DNA of 64,000 nucleotides from Lates calcarifer (GCF_001640805.2 NC_066837.1:28024789-28088788), one strand, 5' to 3'. Positions 1-14,154 are shown, numbered from the stretch's first letter. A program made the numbers and translations. Notes: a model not told the origin generated them from the sequence alone.

Positions 1-429
1 AAAGAAAAACAGTGAAAGGTAAGGTGATTAAATTGAGATACATAAACATTTATCTTTTGTTCAAAGCAACACCGTAGTTAAAGCAGCACAAATCAACATT
101 ATTTTAATTGACAACAGATCAAATGAGTGTTGCTTGTGAGCTAATGACTACTGAATATTGAATTATTATCAAACTCTGCACTTCTCTGCAGTTCTCTAAA
201 GCAGAGCTTGCTCACATCCAGTTTTAGCTCCAAATTAAGAGGTGCGGATAATAAACAAGTAAAAACCATCTGACAGGTTACACCAATAATTGTTAGGAGC
301 TGGAAGGAGAAACATTTCCAGAAGGAGACAATGACATGAAAATAACTTTAGATAACAACATGAGACTGCAACCAGTCTGCAATACCAGTTAGCACACCTG
401 CCTTTGCCTGCTGCCCAGTCTAAAAGCAC

Positions 430-604
430 ATGACCCCACGGTAGACCCAGAACTCGCTGGAAGGGAATACATATTTCATCTGGCCTGGGAATGCCTTGGG
501 ATCCCCCAGGAAGAACTGGAAAGAGAGATGCCTGGAATACCCTGCTTCACTTGTTGCCACCATGACCCAACCCCTGATAAGCAACAGAAAATGGATGGAT
601 GGCA
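430..604 (+). mobile_element. RTE/Rex-like non-LTR retrotransposon 3' end with (ATGG)n tail
   Basis: A degenerate copy of the end of a common fish non-LTR element. In one frame it keeps pieces such as GRPRTRW and LLHLLPP from the reverse-transcriptase ORF C-terminus, interrupted by stops. The motif gggatcccccaggaagaact is followed by gataagcaacagaaaatggatggatgg, the typical short tandem tail. The 5' truncation and decay show it is inactive. The family name is from memory of similar fish sequences. Confidence 0.6.
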
Positions 605-3600
605 TTATACTGTAGCGTCACCGGTACTAGTTAGTTAATCAGTACTAGAGGACATATTTAGAACCTGAAAGTTGCAGCACTGCTATGCTGTGAAAGTCCA
701 ACATTGAAAATGTTAGCACAATGTACTTAAAGTATCAAAACTAAAAGCAGTATACTCATAGCTCAGACAAACAATAAAGGGTTGTCAGGGAGTGTGGGAC
801 AGTCACAGGGTTAGGTTCATTGAAGTAACAGTGTACCCACCAACCAAGACACCACTACACTGACTAAACCATAGTTTTAGTTAAACTGTTGGACTGTGAT
901 GAGATTCAAAATGTGGTCTCCAGCACTTCAGCACTGTGACTTCCACACCATTACTTTCTGCCTTGCAATCTAAAGAACACAGTGGTTGGAACATCATCAA
1001 TAAATGCTGGCATTGGCCATAAAGCATGTGCTGCAGAATAGTCCTATATAAATGTAATTCCAAAGGATACCAGGCTCATAAGAAAGCTACACAATCTCTA
1101 TGAACTTCAGTTACATGCCAAGTTGTTTTGTCATCCATACACACTGCTGGTCTCGGTCAGTGTTTTTCGTGTTAGCATACAATACACATCACTACCACTA
1201 GCCCTTGAACATAGTATTTTCAAACAGAACTAGTTAGGCTAGATTATTCATAACAGCTGTCAGCCTGGATCAACACAAAGCCAGCATATTTGCAAGCATG
1301 ACTATGCATAATAAACATTTTATGGTAATATAAAAAAATACAGCACTGAATTATAAGTCTGAAAAAACATATATCACATCCAGGCTACTCTAAAACAAAT
1401 TCCACATGAATTACTGCATCCTTTTTGTTTTCCCCTTCGTGCTTTACCTTTAAGTTAACACATAAATCACCCTCACTGTTATTAAAGAGGTCATTTACTC
1501 TGATCCCTTCTCACAATATTTAAATTCTTACCTTTTTAATTACACACTCTTGGGCTTTGTCCTCATATCCTGTAGCACATACTCATTTTCTTCCTGTCAC
1601 AACAGCAAATGGTGGATTCCATCATGAGGCTTTGTCTGGAGGCAATGTGGAATTTTATAGTACTACTATTCAAGGGCATTCCTCGGCTTGTTTTTGGCTT
1701 TCAGCAATCAACTTAAAGTCTCACCAGCCATCCAGCTGTTGCAGTGATTAATGCAAAATATTCTTCCAGTTTAAGAATAACTGATATTTTTAATTTTTAT
1801 GAGTTAAAAAGTTATTAGATTTTTAAACCATCCACATCACTGTTATTACTTTTTCTCGTTTAATCCTAAACTAATGAATTTCTATAATGGACTTACAAAC
1901 GTAGTAGTAAGTGAATACTCCTCAGATGTATGTCTTATGTTTGTCGACAGCAGCGTAGCCTGAGAGCTCTGACTGCACAGCTTATCTGAAATGACACAAA
2001 TATTTCCACGGAGGACAACATTCTGACATCAGTCCCCCAAAGCGTCGTGCTAGACTGTGGTGGCTGGTGATGTAGCTGGTGGCATGGGTGCTATAGCTAG
2101 GTACATGTTTTGTTTTTGTCCATACCAGCTGCCCACTCCTTGCACAAGTCAGCGCTGAGGCCACAGGCTCAGATCTGTTGAGATTATGAACGGGTTGCTG
2201 CCAACACTGAGAGACACTGCCAGAACTGCTGAATGTGTGAACAGCGTAAGAGTGTGTGCAGCACAGGAAGAAAGTTAAGTGAAGGTTGGAGGAAAGTTTA
2301 TTATTCATTTTCCCCTCCTTCTACTTACTTACCTCAGTAAAACTTCACTTTCACATGTCTGAGTTATAAGTTCCACATGATTGGCTCTGGAGCTGCTTAT
2401 CAGAAAGAAGAAAGGTACTAGATAAAGGCGCTGCAGAGTCGTGAAGGATAGCTCCCACTCACCTTCCAGGAGAGCACCCCCCTTCCCACCCTCTCTCTTT
2501 GGAATGGCAGCAAAAGGTGTATTTACCCCTGTGCTATGGCAACAGGATGCACGCTGGCAAATGAGCAGGCGATCAAACAAAAGACTTTTAGAGCGTGCTC
2601 AGACTTCTTACATGCCTGCCTTGCTTTTATCACTCCACCTTTACCAAGTCTCCACCAGGGAAACAGCTGGTGTTCTACTAAACACTTGCATTTGTGAGTT
2701 GTTCATCCCCGACAAGCAATGCTGACAGAAAAGTAGGGAATGATTTAAAATTAGATTCTGCATACACAGTGCATGATGAGCATAAATCCAAAAGAGTTAC
2801 GGCAGATATAAATCAGAAGTTTGTTTGCAACCTTCATCCATTATGATTCAGGTTGAAAAAAGGATTCAGAGAGGTTCCTGTAGTCAGTGAGGCACATATT
2901 CAAACGAGAAATATTTCTTTTTCACTGTTTGCCTCAGAACTTATAACAATTTTAGAAAGTAAGCCTTTTATTTTTAGAGTAACTCAACAGTAAGTTTATA
3001 GACAGATCATTAAGCTATCTCCAAATGCCATGGGATAAATACATTCGAGGAAATGATGTGTGAAAACACACCTGACCCCCATGTCTGTGCTCTACTCCTC
3101 TAACAATCTCCCTGTAGGTGTATACTGAAGTAAAAGTGGGACAGTGGATTAGCTTCAGCTCAGAGAAAATGTAAACTTCACTGATGAAGTTGGTTTAAAA
3201 TATACTTATTATTTTTAAAGTATGGAGGACCTAAACGGACAAAATGCAGTGAAACGCTATTAGACAAATCAAATATATATTGTTATACATCTATTAATTA
3301 AAATGGAATGTAAAAAGAAATGTAAAGACTTACCTACCTCTCATCACTTGCTATTCCTCTTACTACCAATAAGTTGATTAAATGCACAATTTAAACATTT
3401 ATTTTGGTAATTCTAATCTAATCTTATCTTTTACTAGAGTATTTTATTTGTCAGCTTCATTTTCCTATTCTTCTTTTTCCCTTCTTTGTCTTATTTAACG
3501 TTGAATTTATCTATTCACTATTTTCTCTGTGGAACAATTTCCATTTTACTTTAAATTTTCCTAGTGGTCACATGATAATAAGATAATAATTTTCACATCT

Positions 3601-3848
3601 ATAAAATGTGGAACATTGCATTGTGGGATTGTTACTCAGAAAGTTGCCTATGCACCATTGACATTACTGTTTTTGTTCCAGTGTGGCATGTTTAAGGGCA
3701 CTTAGACCCTAACCTTACACACTGAAAATTTGGAGACTCAAATAAATTGTAAATATAGTGCACAGCATTGTAAATACGGAGTGAATTTGCATACATCCAA
3801 TGCCCCTATCGTCATAACATTGAAAAGAAAAAAAACATAAGTAGCATG

Positions 3849-3885
3849 AGCTAGCTAACTTTGTAAATTAGTAAGTTAGCTAGCT
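3849..3885. repeat. Short inverted repeat AGCTAGCTAACT / AGTTAGCTAGCT
   Basis: Arms at 3849-3860 and 3874-3885 are perfectly complementary (13 bp counting the next inner pair), with a loop of about 11-13 bases. It lies in AT-rich non-coding DNA. It may be chance or a remnant of a small transposon. No function is claimed. Confidence 0.6.
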
Positions 3886-6266
3886 GGATAAATGCTTAAG
3901 TGTATTAATGTATTTTATGTAGTAAAAATCTTTACTTTTCATCAGCTTGTTAAAGGAAAAGCACAAAGCCTTCTATTTCTTTTCACACTCCATCTGAATT
4001 ATTTAATTAACAGTATGATTTATTTGTGAAATCAGCGATTGACCTTGGCTTTTGATATATTTATATATTTGATATGTTTATATCGGAGAGGCTTACTATT
4101 TAAATTCATTAACATTGTACTTTAAATAGTGTTGCTGTTGCATTTAAAATGTAAATATTTTGAGGCTGAAAGCTGCAAGTAAGCCACTTAAACAGTGAAA
4201 TGAACTGATGTGGATTTCAAGTTTTCTATTAGAGAAGAGTACACATATTTTTATTACCACCTTTCACAAGTGTCTTCACCAACAACCTCCCCCACTTCCC
4301 CAGTCCCTTTTTAGCACATGGATTTCCACTTCTTCCTGACCCCAGCATGTCAGTTATTATCACTAACAACACTCCAGAGACATTGTTTGAGAACAGACTC
4401 AAAGCTACTGGCCATGATGGTGTGCTGCCACTCTTTAGTAATACACTGTGATCTAACCATAGAATCTGCTGTTTTCCAGGGCTTCTCATGGCATAAATAA
4501 TGAATGGAAGTCATCTCTGGTTGTTCTTTGCCTGCCAGCTTTGAGGGTTTGAAAGATACACTGGGGACTTTTCCCTCCAAAGCCTATAGCCTGACTTAGA
4601 TTTAAATCACATACTGTACAGTAGCATCTGTGATCAACTGAAGGGAAGCTGATTGTTCATTTACGTGGACAGAGCAGAAAAAAAGAGGGATGGGTAAGGT
4701 GACTAAGTCAAATCCTTCTAGACCTCATGAAAAAGTCATCATGTCTGGGAGGAATTTTTAAAGTTTTATACTTTATTTAAAGATTCATTCTGGAAAAAAG
4801 CATTCTAGACTGTGACAAGCAGGGAAGGGGATGAGGCAAAGATATTTGCCTACCCGCTGTCAAGGTTGAATGGAGAACATGGGCTCTGAGTGGGATACAC
4901 GACAAATGTTGTCACTGAGAGCGATCTTTGAATGTCAGCACTTCTGTCCCACTCTGGCTCTTCCTTTAAGGTATTTCCTCAACACTGCATTTGTCAGGCA
5001 CAGTGCAATGATGCGGTCAGGTCTATATTTGGTAAGGCCTGATGACAACATGGAATACTATGAGGATTTTCTAAAACGATTTTTATATTCTCTCATGTTC
5101 TCCCCTCTCTGTTTTGCTTGTTGTTTACATGTAGCACACAGCAGCACACGGTTGTTATGTGAAATCTTTTGTTTTACACTGCAGGATCATTTCTGACTTT
5201 CTCAGTGCATTGTATTAGCAGCAGCACAGATTCTAGTGTGGTTAGCAGACACATTTCCTGTTTTCCTTTTCTTTCACACATGGCTTGCTGTTATATTTTC
5301 CACTAACACAGACACAAATATTAACACACACACAGAGATGGATATGTGCATAACCACATTTCTTAATCTAGTGAAAGAGAGACAGCCTTTACAGTGCTCA
5401 GTCTTTTGAGGTTCCATTATTTTTTTTTTTTTATGCTTCACTGTCCTCTACTCTCACGTGTGTTTCACTGACGACTCTGAGCTCTCTCACAGAAACACCT
5501 GCAAATACAGTATCTTCCAATCTCTGTGTGGTAATTCTCTAAAGTCATTTTCAATTATGCTTCAGTGGATTCTGCATTAGAGGAAAGATTGTGCAGCAGT
5601 TGCCTTAGGTGAAAACATGGAAAGATGCAAGCGTGTGTGCGTGCCACCTCTGAGCATGACTTTGTGTGTGTATGCTTCAGTTGGTGTGCAAGTTTTCACA
5701 AGAGCACAGCTCAGGGTGAGTGTATAGTCCACAGATAAACTCCATGACAGCTTGTACATTACGACTCTCCTTGCTGAGATATTCTTTGCTGATGGTAGCA
5801 GTGATTATTAAATACTGCTGGATGTTTGCTGCCTCTGCCCCAGACGTTTAAATCTCACACAAACACCATTTTTATTCACCAGGCATAAAACAAATATCAG
5901 AATGGGTTTTCATTGTCCTAAAAGTTTTCATTTCTGTCTCTTGACTCAAAACAAATCCATTTTCTGGTCTCAAGCCAGTGGAAATCTGATATACAGTACT
6001 GCATTATGTGCTGGTTTTAGCAAGTGAAACTGGGATATTGTAATTTTTGCATTTACAGAATATGGGTCAATAAATAGCACATTATTATGTGTATACCTAC
6101 TACTGCCCCACCTCTAGAATGAACAAGTAAGACAAGCCTAGCCCCTATATCTTTCTTGTATGTGGGGGTGTATTGCTGTTTCAGACTTGGATTCAGACTT
6201 GTTACGCCCCTACATCTGAACATTTCTGGTTCTGGTGACTCCATGTGGTTTTACACTGATATACAT

Positions 6267-6392
6267 TTGTTGACTACTTTATTAGGTACACCTGTTCAAT
6301 CTGTTGTAATTCAGTAGGCTACAGCAGCGCTATATATTCTACCTTTATAAGGCTGGAAATATTCAGTTTTTAATGACATTGTCAGAAACACC
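6267..6392. repeat. Teleost interspersed repeat (tttattaggtacacctg family)
   Basis: The block ctactttattaggtacacct followed by aattctacctttataaggctg, then attcagtttttaatgacattgtcagaaac, matches a dispersed repeat familiar from fish genomes, probably a non-autonomous DNA transposon. Limits are approximate and classification is not possible from this fragment. Confidence 0.55.
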
Positions 6393-6884
6393 TCTCATTT
6401 CTGTTTTTTTTTTCTTTTTTTTTTCCTACTAATTTATATGTGCACCAGTTCACTAGGTGGTGCTTTTGCGAAAAAAATAGGGCCTGAGACTGTAGTCCTG
6501 AAACTGGAGCCTCCTCCTCTGCAGAATCATGCTACTTGATTTGCAGACTATTTCCAACATAACACTACAATGGTGTCTTTGGTATGTTGTCTTATGTGTA
6601 CAGACAACACTGACTAGCTTTGTTTGTTTTCTCTATCCCTCTTAGAGCTTTATTTTCTTCTGCCCTAGCTAATGATTGGACAGGACAGGGAGGCTGCTTT
6701 GAATGGAACCAATATACAAGAGTGAACACTAGTTGCTGTAACAGTGAACTTTGACAACAGTATTTCTGCTTGAATGTTGTCAAGAGAGCCAGCTTAGTGT
6801 TTTGGATTAAAGCACTTAACAATCCATTGTCTGAATAAAGCACTACACTGGCTGCAAGAAACAGACTAATTGCCGAGGGCAACC

Positions 6885-7030
6885 CATCCATCCATTCATT
6901 ATCTGTGCCCGCTTACTGCTGTTCAGCCTCACTGAGAGGCTGAAGCCTTTTCCTTCATGCTTCACATGAAATAGCAGGGAAACACCCTGGACAGGTCACC
7001 AGTCGCTGCAGGGCCATCACACAGACAAAT
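6885..7030. repeat. Teleost interspersed repeat (CATCCATCC ... CACCCTGGACAGGTC family)
   Basis: It starts with catccatccattcattatctg and contains aacaccctggacaggtcaccagtcgctgcagggcc. This is the core of a ubiquitous fish repeat whose tail (GGATGGATGG in reverse) resembles non-LTR retrotransposon ends. The copy is diverged. Confidence 0.6.
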
Positions 7031-10000
7031 ACATAACAATCTACGCTGTGGGCAGTTCTGACCCAGTGAACATTGATCTTCAGTTTGCTAGATGTCTAGA
7101 CATCTACTGTGGGGTAAAACTGGGCTACACTGGTTGGGTTTGGTTTGGTTTTATAAACATCTAGGTTAAATATAACCAATGCTCCAAGCATTCAGATGAT
7201 ATGAATGTTTGTTTTGATCAAATTGTTAAAATGCTCTCAGTCCCCCTCAGTTATTACCATGCAGACATAGTGTTCAAGCTTCACAAGCAGTAACGAATGA
7301 TTTTCATTGCCTTCCTGTTGGAGGTTGGTTTTGCTGTATGCAACATGTGAAGAAGCCCGGAGATACTACTCAGGGTTGACCAATTCTAATAGCTCTCCAA
7401 CTGCTCTGCATTTTTGGTTAAAAAAAAAAAAATAATAATGATTTAGCAGTAGGCTGAGATCTGGTGGCCGTAGAAATATATTTCACATAATCTGAATACT
7501 TTTCAACTAAATCTAGCTCAGTTTTAACACATAGTCATCATTTGACCTGCAAATGACCAAATCAGTTCTTACTGAGCAGGTTTAAATTCATTTGTCATGT
7601 CTGTCTTTGGAGTGGAAGAACATCAGAGCAGCAGAAGAAAACCCACACAAAGACAACATCCAAAAACACACAAAAGACCAGATTTAAACCTAGGATCTCT
7701 TCAGCTCTGTACTGCTTGCACATAAATATATGTTACTGGATGAATTCAAAGCAAAGTAGTGGTGAGGGGGACTTTAAATGCTCAGCAAACCCTTTGCTGG
7801 TTAAATGAAGGTTAATAGGAAGATTTTCAGCTTGCCCAAATCTGGTCTCTCCTACTCTGTTCTCAAGCATTTTGTTCTGGCGACAGCTCTCTTTAGTTCT
7901 TTTCCTGGTCACCCAAAGTTCCCTGGATTTTATCCAGAGAGCGAGCTTGTGTTGAGGACCTGTGGCTGTAACAGAAGTGGCTTTGTCATCCCCCTAGAGT
8001 ATGTCCCTGGAACAAAAGACTGTAACAACTGAGACAATTGCAGTGGAAATGTCTGCGATGCATTCAGGCATCTCTACCTCTGACCCCTCAGCACTGCATA
8101 GACCGCTTTGGTTCACCAGTGCTGTGAATGTTTTTCAAGCACATCAGTCAGTGAGTGTTCAGAGTCTTCAGGCTTGATTTTGCCGCAGGGTTCTCTGCTA
8201 AGAAACCTTATCCTTTCTCTGTTTTTCTGGCTCTCTGAGCCTCCTGTGTCTCACTGTGACTTTCTTTCTGAGGACAGACAATTGAGTTGTTGCTGCTTCG
8301 GTTCGACTCTGACAACCACCTGATGATGCTTTCATCTCCAGACCCCTGATGAATATTGATTTGGTGTTTTCTGTTCTCATTGTGTCTCTTTGCTGTTTTG
8401 TACGCACTAGCGCGCATTCACAAACAGTTTTTTGTTCAGCAGCGTGCAAGCCAACATCAGGTTTACAGTGAGAAGAGTGAGATCGGTAACCTTTTGTTTT
8501 TCTTGGAATGATATTGCAACGGACTTCATTTCTCTTTAATTCTTGTATGCTTCAGGGTGATGTGCTTTGTTTGTATGAGCTTGAGAAACTAAGATGATTT
8601 GGTTGGAGTTTTAATCCCTCAGTCTTTGAAGTGCATGGCTTTTTTCTCTTTCTCTCCCCAGAGCATGGTCAACAGTGTTGTACACCAACGCTGAATTGTT
8701 CTGCTTTACTGGCAGCCATCTGGCAAAATCTCACAAACATCCCCTAATGCAATTTCTGTCTGCCTTTTTTCCAATCATTTGATGTTCACACACTGCAATG
8801 CACTGCACCGCACTACCTCTCTGGCTGTTGAAAACAGCTTTATAAATGAAAACAAATGGAAACCTCCTGCTTTGTGACTGTGTAGACACAGCAGATGTCA
8901 TTATGGTAGTTTTTCCATTTATTTTATTATAAGATTATAATTTAAAATGTTAATGTTGTGTAATACCTCACAAAAAATACTTCACAACTATAACAACAGA
9001 GTAAAGAAGTAGCCCTCATAATGCTCTTTAAATACTGTAATACCTCCAAGAACGCAGTATTGCCAGTGAGGTAGGTCTGTCATGGTCAAATACATAGCAA
9101 GAATCTTCCATTCAAGACATTCTGATGTAACATCCTGGATCAAATCTGCTTTAATCTCTTTTACTGATAGTCACAAAAATATTTCCACCTGCTATCTTCC
9201 ACCACAAGCCTGAAACAGCCATTAATTCCACTAGAAAGCTCACAAACTGCTTGTCTCAACAGAAATGGATACAGGTTGCTTTTTTGCAAAAGCATACTGG
9301 TGTTCAAACTGAAAATATATAGAACACTCAAGACACTGGCAGTATTTTTTTTTCTTCCCTCCATTTTTTCCAGATTTTCTGTGTCTTCACTTCTTTGCAC
9401 ATGTCAACCAAACAAAAGCAGAGGTAGTGACTATCGAGTGAGATTTAGATAAACGTTACAATCACATGTTGAATACGACAGAAAATTAGCATTACCATGT
9501 TTAGCTGATCAGAAATCAGATAAGCCCTTTCAACCAAAAAGGAGAATGGCCCTAAATAGTGATAGTGCTCTTATTACTTCTCACATTTTTGTCAGCAATG
9601 CTTCAATTGGCAGTCATCTATTTGCCTCTCTGTGTTGCATCTAACAAATTACAATGACTCTCTGTACTACAAAACGTTTAAATAGAACTCATGCAAGGCA
9701 CAGTAGGGTTGCAGATGAATTACTTTATGCTATAGGGGATATTGTGCAAGGAAATGTAAAGTAAAGCTCCAAATGTCTATGTGTTAGGTAACTAAAATAC
9801 TTTGTTTGGGGAACAAAGTAGAACAAATTTTGGTGAAATATTGTGGTATTGGTTAAACAAAACAAACAAACAACAAATAAGCAAACAAAAAAAACAGATG
9901 TTAATTGCAGTGGTGTTCTCAATGTTGAAAGACTTAAGCACAAAAATTGTAACCTCTACTGTAAGACAATGACAGCAAGATGTAGGTGTCATGCACTGGT

Positions 10001-10609
10001 CACATCATACCTGTTTTGCAAAGATCAAACAGGCAGAAATACCTCCCTCCAGACACCAGCCTGTCTGACAGCCAGTGCAAATCACATCAATAAATGCAAC
10101 AAACTGCCCTTTTCTGTTGCCATACAGAAGGTGCTGGATAATCCAACCAATTCAAAGCTGGTGTCGGTGTACTGGAGTATAAGACAGGGTTTTTCACAGC
10201 AATAGTTCTTTATTCCAGTCCTATCGACAGAAGAATATACAGCAAAGAAAAAACAGAAGGTTAATTACACACCCAAGAGTAATAAAAGAAATTCATCATT
10301 TATTCTTAAAGTAATCAGTCAAATATTTTGAATCAACCAAAATGACTAGGCAGCCACTGAGGAGTAACCTAAAATAAAGATGCACCACCATCTATAAGTT
10401 TGGTTAAAAAGCCTAGCATTTTTAAAAACAATTGCAACATCAGGCTTGCTTTAGTGAAAAAAGGCACTGCATCGATTGCTGTATTATGAAATATAAGCAT
10501 GGATAATCTTTGCATCATTGAGAATAACTTAAGCACTATAGCCAGTGATTGACATCATTTGATCTGTTATGCAAAGTTGTTAATTGAATCTTAAATCTGA
10601 AAAAGTACA

Positions 10610-11195
10610 GTTCAATTCAATTCAATTCAATTCAATTTTATTTATATAGTGCCATATCACAACAACAGTCATCTCAAGGCACTTTTCATATAGAGCAGGT
10701 CTAGACTACTCTTTAAAATAGGTATTTACAGAGAGAGACCAACAAATACAGAAATAGAGACAGTGCAAGAATAAACTTTTAAGAGCAGAAATCGAGCAGA
10801 ACCGGACCAGGGGGGGGTCGGGGGGTAGAGGAGAGAGGGGGGGGGGGGGGGGGTAGAGAATAGCGAAAGAAGAACATAGCATAACACAGGTTCCATATCA
10901 GATGTAAGATGAGGCCAGTAATACAGCAGTAGTAATGATAGTAGTGATAATTAAAGTATTAACTGCTAACACAGCAATACAACTAATAGCAGTGTAAGTA
11001 ATTTCTAATTCTAGCAGCAGGTGTTGAGTGGAGTTGTAGGAGCAGCAGGAGACTTGTCATCACAGATCAGACTCTACAGCTCCAGAGGCAGAAATACCTG
11101 CAGAAAGAGACAGAAGAGGAGAGAGAGACGGGAGAGCACAATACTACAGGAAAGGGAAGATACTTGAGTTAGTAACATGTAACATGGGATATGTT
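10610..11195. repeat. Percomorph interspersed repeat with TTCAA tandem and poly-G tract
   Basis: It begins with tandem ttcaattcaattcaattcaa, followed by ttttatttatatagtgccatatcacaacaacagtcatctcaaggcacttttcatatagagcagg. It ends with a gcagaaagagacagaagaggagagagagacgggagagcacaatact block. I recognise this as an abundant repeat in spiny-rayed fish genomes, which is the main ground for placing the host there. An internal tandem G region spans 10811-10853. The class is unknown to me. Confidence 0.65.
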
Positions 11196-11697
11196 CAGTG
11201 AACAAATTACAGGTACTGTGAATTAAGCATCAACATTTTCACCTCCACTACAACATAAGTGACTGTAATAAACTTCACAGAGACTATTGTGAATTATACT
11301 GTATGTAGATGTTACATGTATAGTCTCCATTCTCTCTAAAGAGTTAATAACTCTCCAACTCTATGAATGTATTTGGTTTGATTCTCTCAAGTGTGAAAAA
11401 AAGTGTTTACATCCTGTGGGGCCACGTCTAAAAATATAGCCATAGTGCTCAGAAGCTCCACAGTGTACGTTTAACTACCCAAAAGTATCCAACTTAGGAG
11501 CAGTCAGCATCTAAAAATGAAGTAGGATTATCTTGGTTTAAGTGGCAGTGAATTTAGTTTTTGTAAACAGCAGGCTTAGCAGCAGAAGATGTTGCTGTTT
11601 AATTAAATAAGAGAGTATTAGCTTATCCAAATCAGGCTAACTATTTGGAAGTCTGTTAGGAAGGCTTATTCATAATTGTATTCATTTTCTAAATGAA

Positions 11698-12090
11698 GGC
11701 TGGGCGATAAAACAATAATTATCGCAATATAACTTTTCCTGGATAGAAATATAAAATATGGTCAATACAACGTCGACAGAACTCATTCCATCCATGTTTT
11801 TACAGACAATACAAAAAGCAAAGGATAATGAGAATATTGCAGCGTCAAACCAATCATGTGCCTGGAATAGAGTTACAGCCACGTCATGTTAGGTTGAGGC
11901 ACAGACCGTACGAGTAAGCACACATGCTAATATTTGGGCTGCTGCAGCCGTGCACAAATACAAATTTGGCTTGATGTTAGCTAGTTTGTTTTAACATTTT
12001 CTTCCTTTTCTTGTTTTTCTGTCTCTCCTGCTCAGCTCAACCGGGTGTTTTTTTTCTTTGTAATATTGCAACATAATTTCCCTGTGTCTG
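11698..12090. repeat. Possible DNA-transposon fragment (ggctgggcgataaaac family)
   Basis: The start ggctgggcgataaaacaataattatcgcaatataac resembles the terminal region of a dispersed fish DNA transposon seen in many teleosts. A matching far end could not be located, so the copy seems truncated and the right limit is a guess. Confidence 0.35.
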
Positions 12091-14054
12091 GCCACACCTA
12101 CAAAATGTATATAGAGGTAACTCTGCAGATATAAAGTTGGCGTCTTGGTCATAGCTCAGTTATATGTCTTATATATAATCGAGTTTCCACATTAGCTGTG
12201 TCTGGTGCTAGTCACGCTGTTTACATCTCATCGTCGTTCTTGCCTCCCATTTTCATCAAGTATCTAACTGCAATTAGTTTTCTGGTTTAGTCACTTTGAT
12301 TTGGTTGTAAAGTTTACAGCTGTTGCTCATGCTCATGCTGTGTGTGAACTGTAAGGCAGGTAAGAGAAGGTGGAACAAGCCAACATGAGTGGTGAGGCAG
12401 TGTAGCAGATAGTGTATGATGTTAGGCCATGCCTGCTGTATTCTGATGTCACTTGTGTCCACCCACTTTAGTTTGCAGCTATGGTGTTAGTATGTAGATG
12501 GTACATAAAAAGGGATCCAGACTAGACTCTTGACATAGATCAGAGTGTGAGAGGAGGAGACCACTGATTCCAATGTGGTTTTTCAGACAAGTAAGACATA
12601 GATATTCTTAAAAGGGCTTGCAAGCAGAAAGTCCAGAATCTTGCTCAATGTCACACGGCCATGTTAAGAATCTCCCTCTACAGTGTAACAATTTCTCATT
12701 TCCATTTCCCATTTATAAACTAGTCCAAAAATATGATTTGGATGGATACCTGTCTTTTGTCATTCTGCCATGTCCCCTAGTAAAATCAGCTCATTTTCCT
12801 TTTCATATTGATTAGCTTTCTTGTGCAGGGTGAGAGAGTGTTTGGGGGGTCACAGTTAATCTTGGTCCATATCCAAGAGCTGACATCTCCCTGCTATCTG
12901 CGCCAAAGATATCACCACTTCCCATTTAAGAAATCTAGGCATATGCATTATGGTGACTAGATGATGAAGGCATGCCTGGCAGTAGTGCTCACCAATGTCA
13001 TGCCAAAAACAACATATGTTTCTGTTATTTATGAAGTCTCCTCTCAGGAGGCTCCAGCAGTGTTACACTGAGGCCAGCAGAGTAGTTCACCCCTCATGCT
13101 TTAAATCAGGAACATTCTCAGTGCAGCTCTTCTCCCCTCACCTCCACTTTAATATGCTGTGGAAATGATGCTGTCCGTCTGACTCATTATTATGTGTTGT
13201 AATCATAGCAACTACTGCGTCTCTCTGAGGCATTTGGGAATGAATTTGAATGTGAAGAATCTCTGCAATTTCTCTGAAACTGTGTTCCCATGGAAGGAGT
13301 ACAAGCAGCGGGGTCTGACTAAAAAAGGAAAGAATGTGGAAATAGGTATCATCCTCACTTTCTTCATAACACCGTGAAGTAGACTGCAAATCCAAATGGG
13401 AGTTATGCCACAGTTGTGAATGGGTGCTTCTGTTCCCAGAGAGAGAAATATTTGAAAATCTTGGGCACAAGAATGCAGCTTTGATAGGAAAAAGGGTAAA
13501 AACGGGACAGCTCTGTAAATGCTGTAATATTCTACTTCAAGGCAGATTTGGTAGTTACTACTGATGATGGATTCATGTGGAGTTTCTAGGGACTAGGCTG
13601 GCTAACAGGCTCATTCCCACTGTTAAATTATTAAAGCCCAAGGGTTCAGGAACATCCACATGTTTTTGCACTTGTCATATTTTATTTTATAGTAGTCATC
13701 GGGAGAGAATTAATTATTTACAGTGCCGGGTCCCCAGACATTTTCGAATGGTTCATTTTTGTTGGCAGCTATAGATGATTGGTTAACCTGCTCTTGTTCT
13801 ATTGCCAGAGGTCTCACAGAGTAACTGGGTATATACAGTTACCAGCCTCTATCTGCTTCTTGTTTTAGTGTAGGGTGTGATATTTTATTCTTTCTCATCA
13901 CTACGAAATAAATATCATTTGATAGGTATCACACAATGTCCCCTAAGTCTGTTTGTTTACCCATTAGACTTTCAGCAAACTCTCTTTAATGGGTTTATCT
14001 ACAATATTATTTGCCTACTTCTCACTGCATTTTCTCTTCATTTCCTCCATTCAG

Positions 14055-14154
14055 ATCCACTGACTATGGCTCCACATATGAGAGAATGAATGACAAAGTC
14101 GGATCCAAGACTGTCCTGAGTTACCTCTATGTCTGTCCAACCAACAAGAGAAAG
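14055..14154 (+). CDS. sorcs3: SorCS exon (window exon 1): N-terminal VPS10 propeller, Asp-box STDYG
   Basis: This exon follows a pyrimidine-rich acceptor ending in ttcag and is followed by the donor gtgaga. It is 100 nt: one base completing a split Arg codon, then 33 codons. It reads STDYGSTYE, then NDKVGSKTVLSYLYV and PTNKRK, the signature opening of the SorCS propeller. STDYGSTYE is an Asp-box. By family organisation it should be about the third exon of the gene. The preceding exon, which should encode the ILTKLYDFNLGS-type strand, was not found in the 14 kb upstream and is presumably outside the window. The exon ends in phase 0. Confidence 0.95.

Larger units (their letters stand above)
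1..14054. other. Non-coding sequence: 3' part of a long upstream SorCS intron (inferred)
   Basis: No exon could be supported here on either strand. The open frames present are short and carry no recognisable protein pattern. The stretch holds an RTE-like tail (430-604), teleost repeats near 6267, 6885, 10610 and 11698, the 17-base G run near 10837, an 18 bp palindrome near 7089 and small homopolymers. It is assigned to an intron because the first exon at 14055 is internal. An unrelated neighbouring gene's untranslated region cannot be excluded. Confidence 0.6.

Noticed and set aside
5320..5350. Short CA-rich patches and other small homopolymers through the window
   Set aside because: They are too short and common to deserve separate entries.
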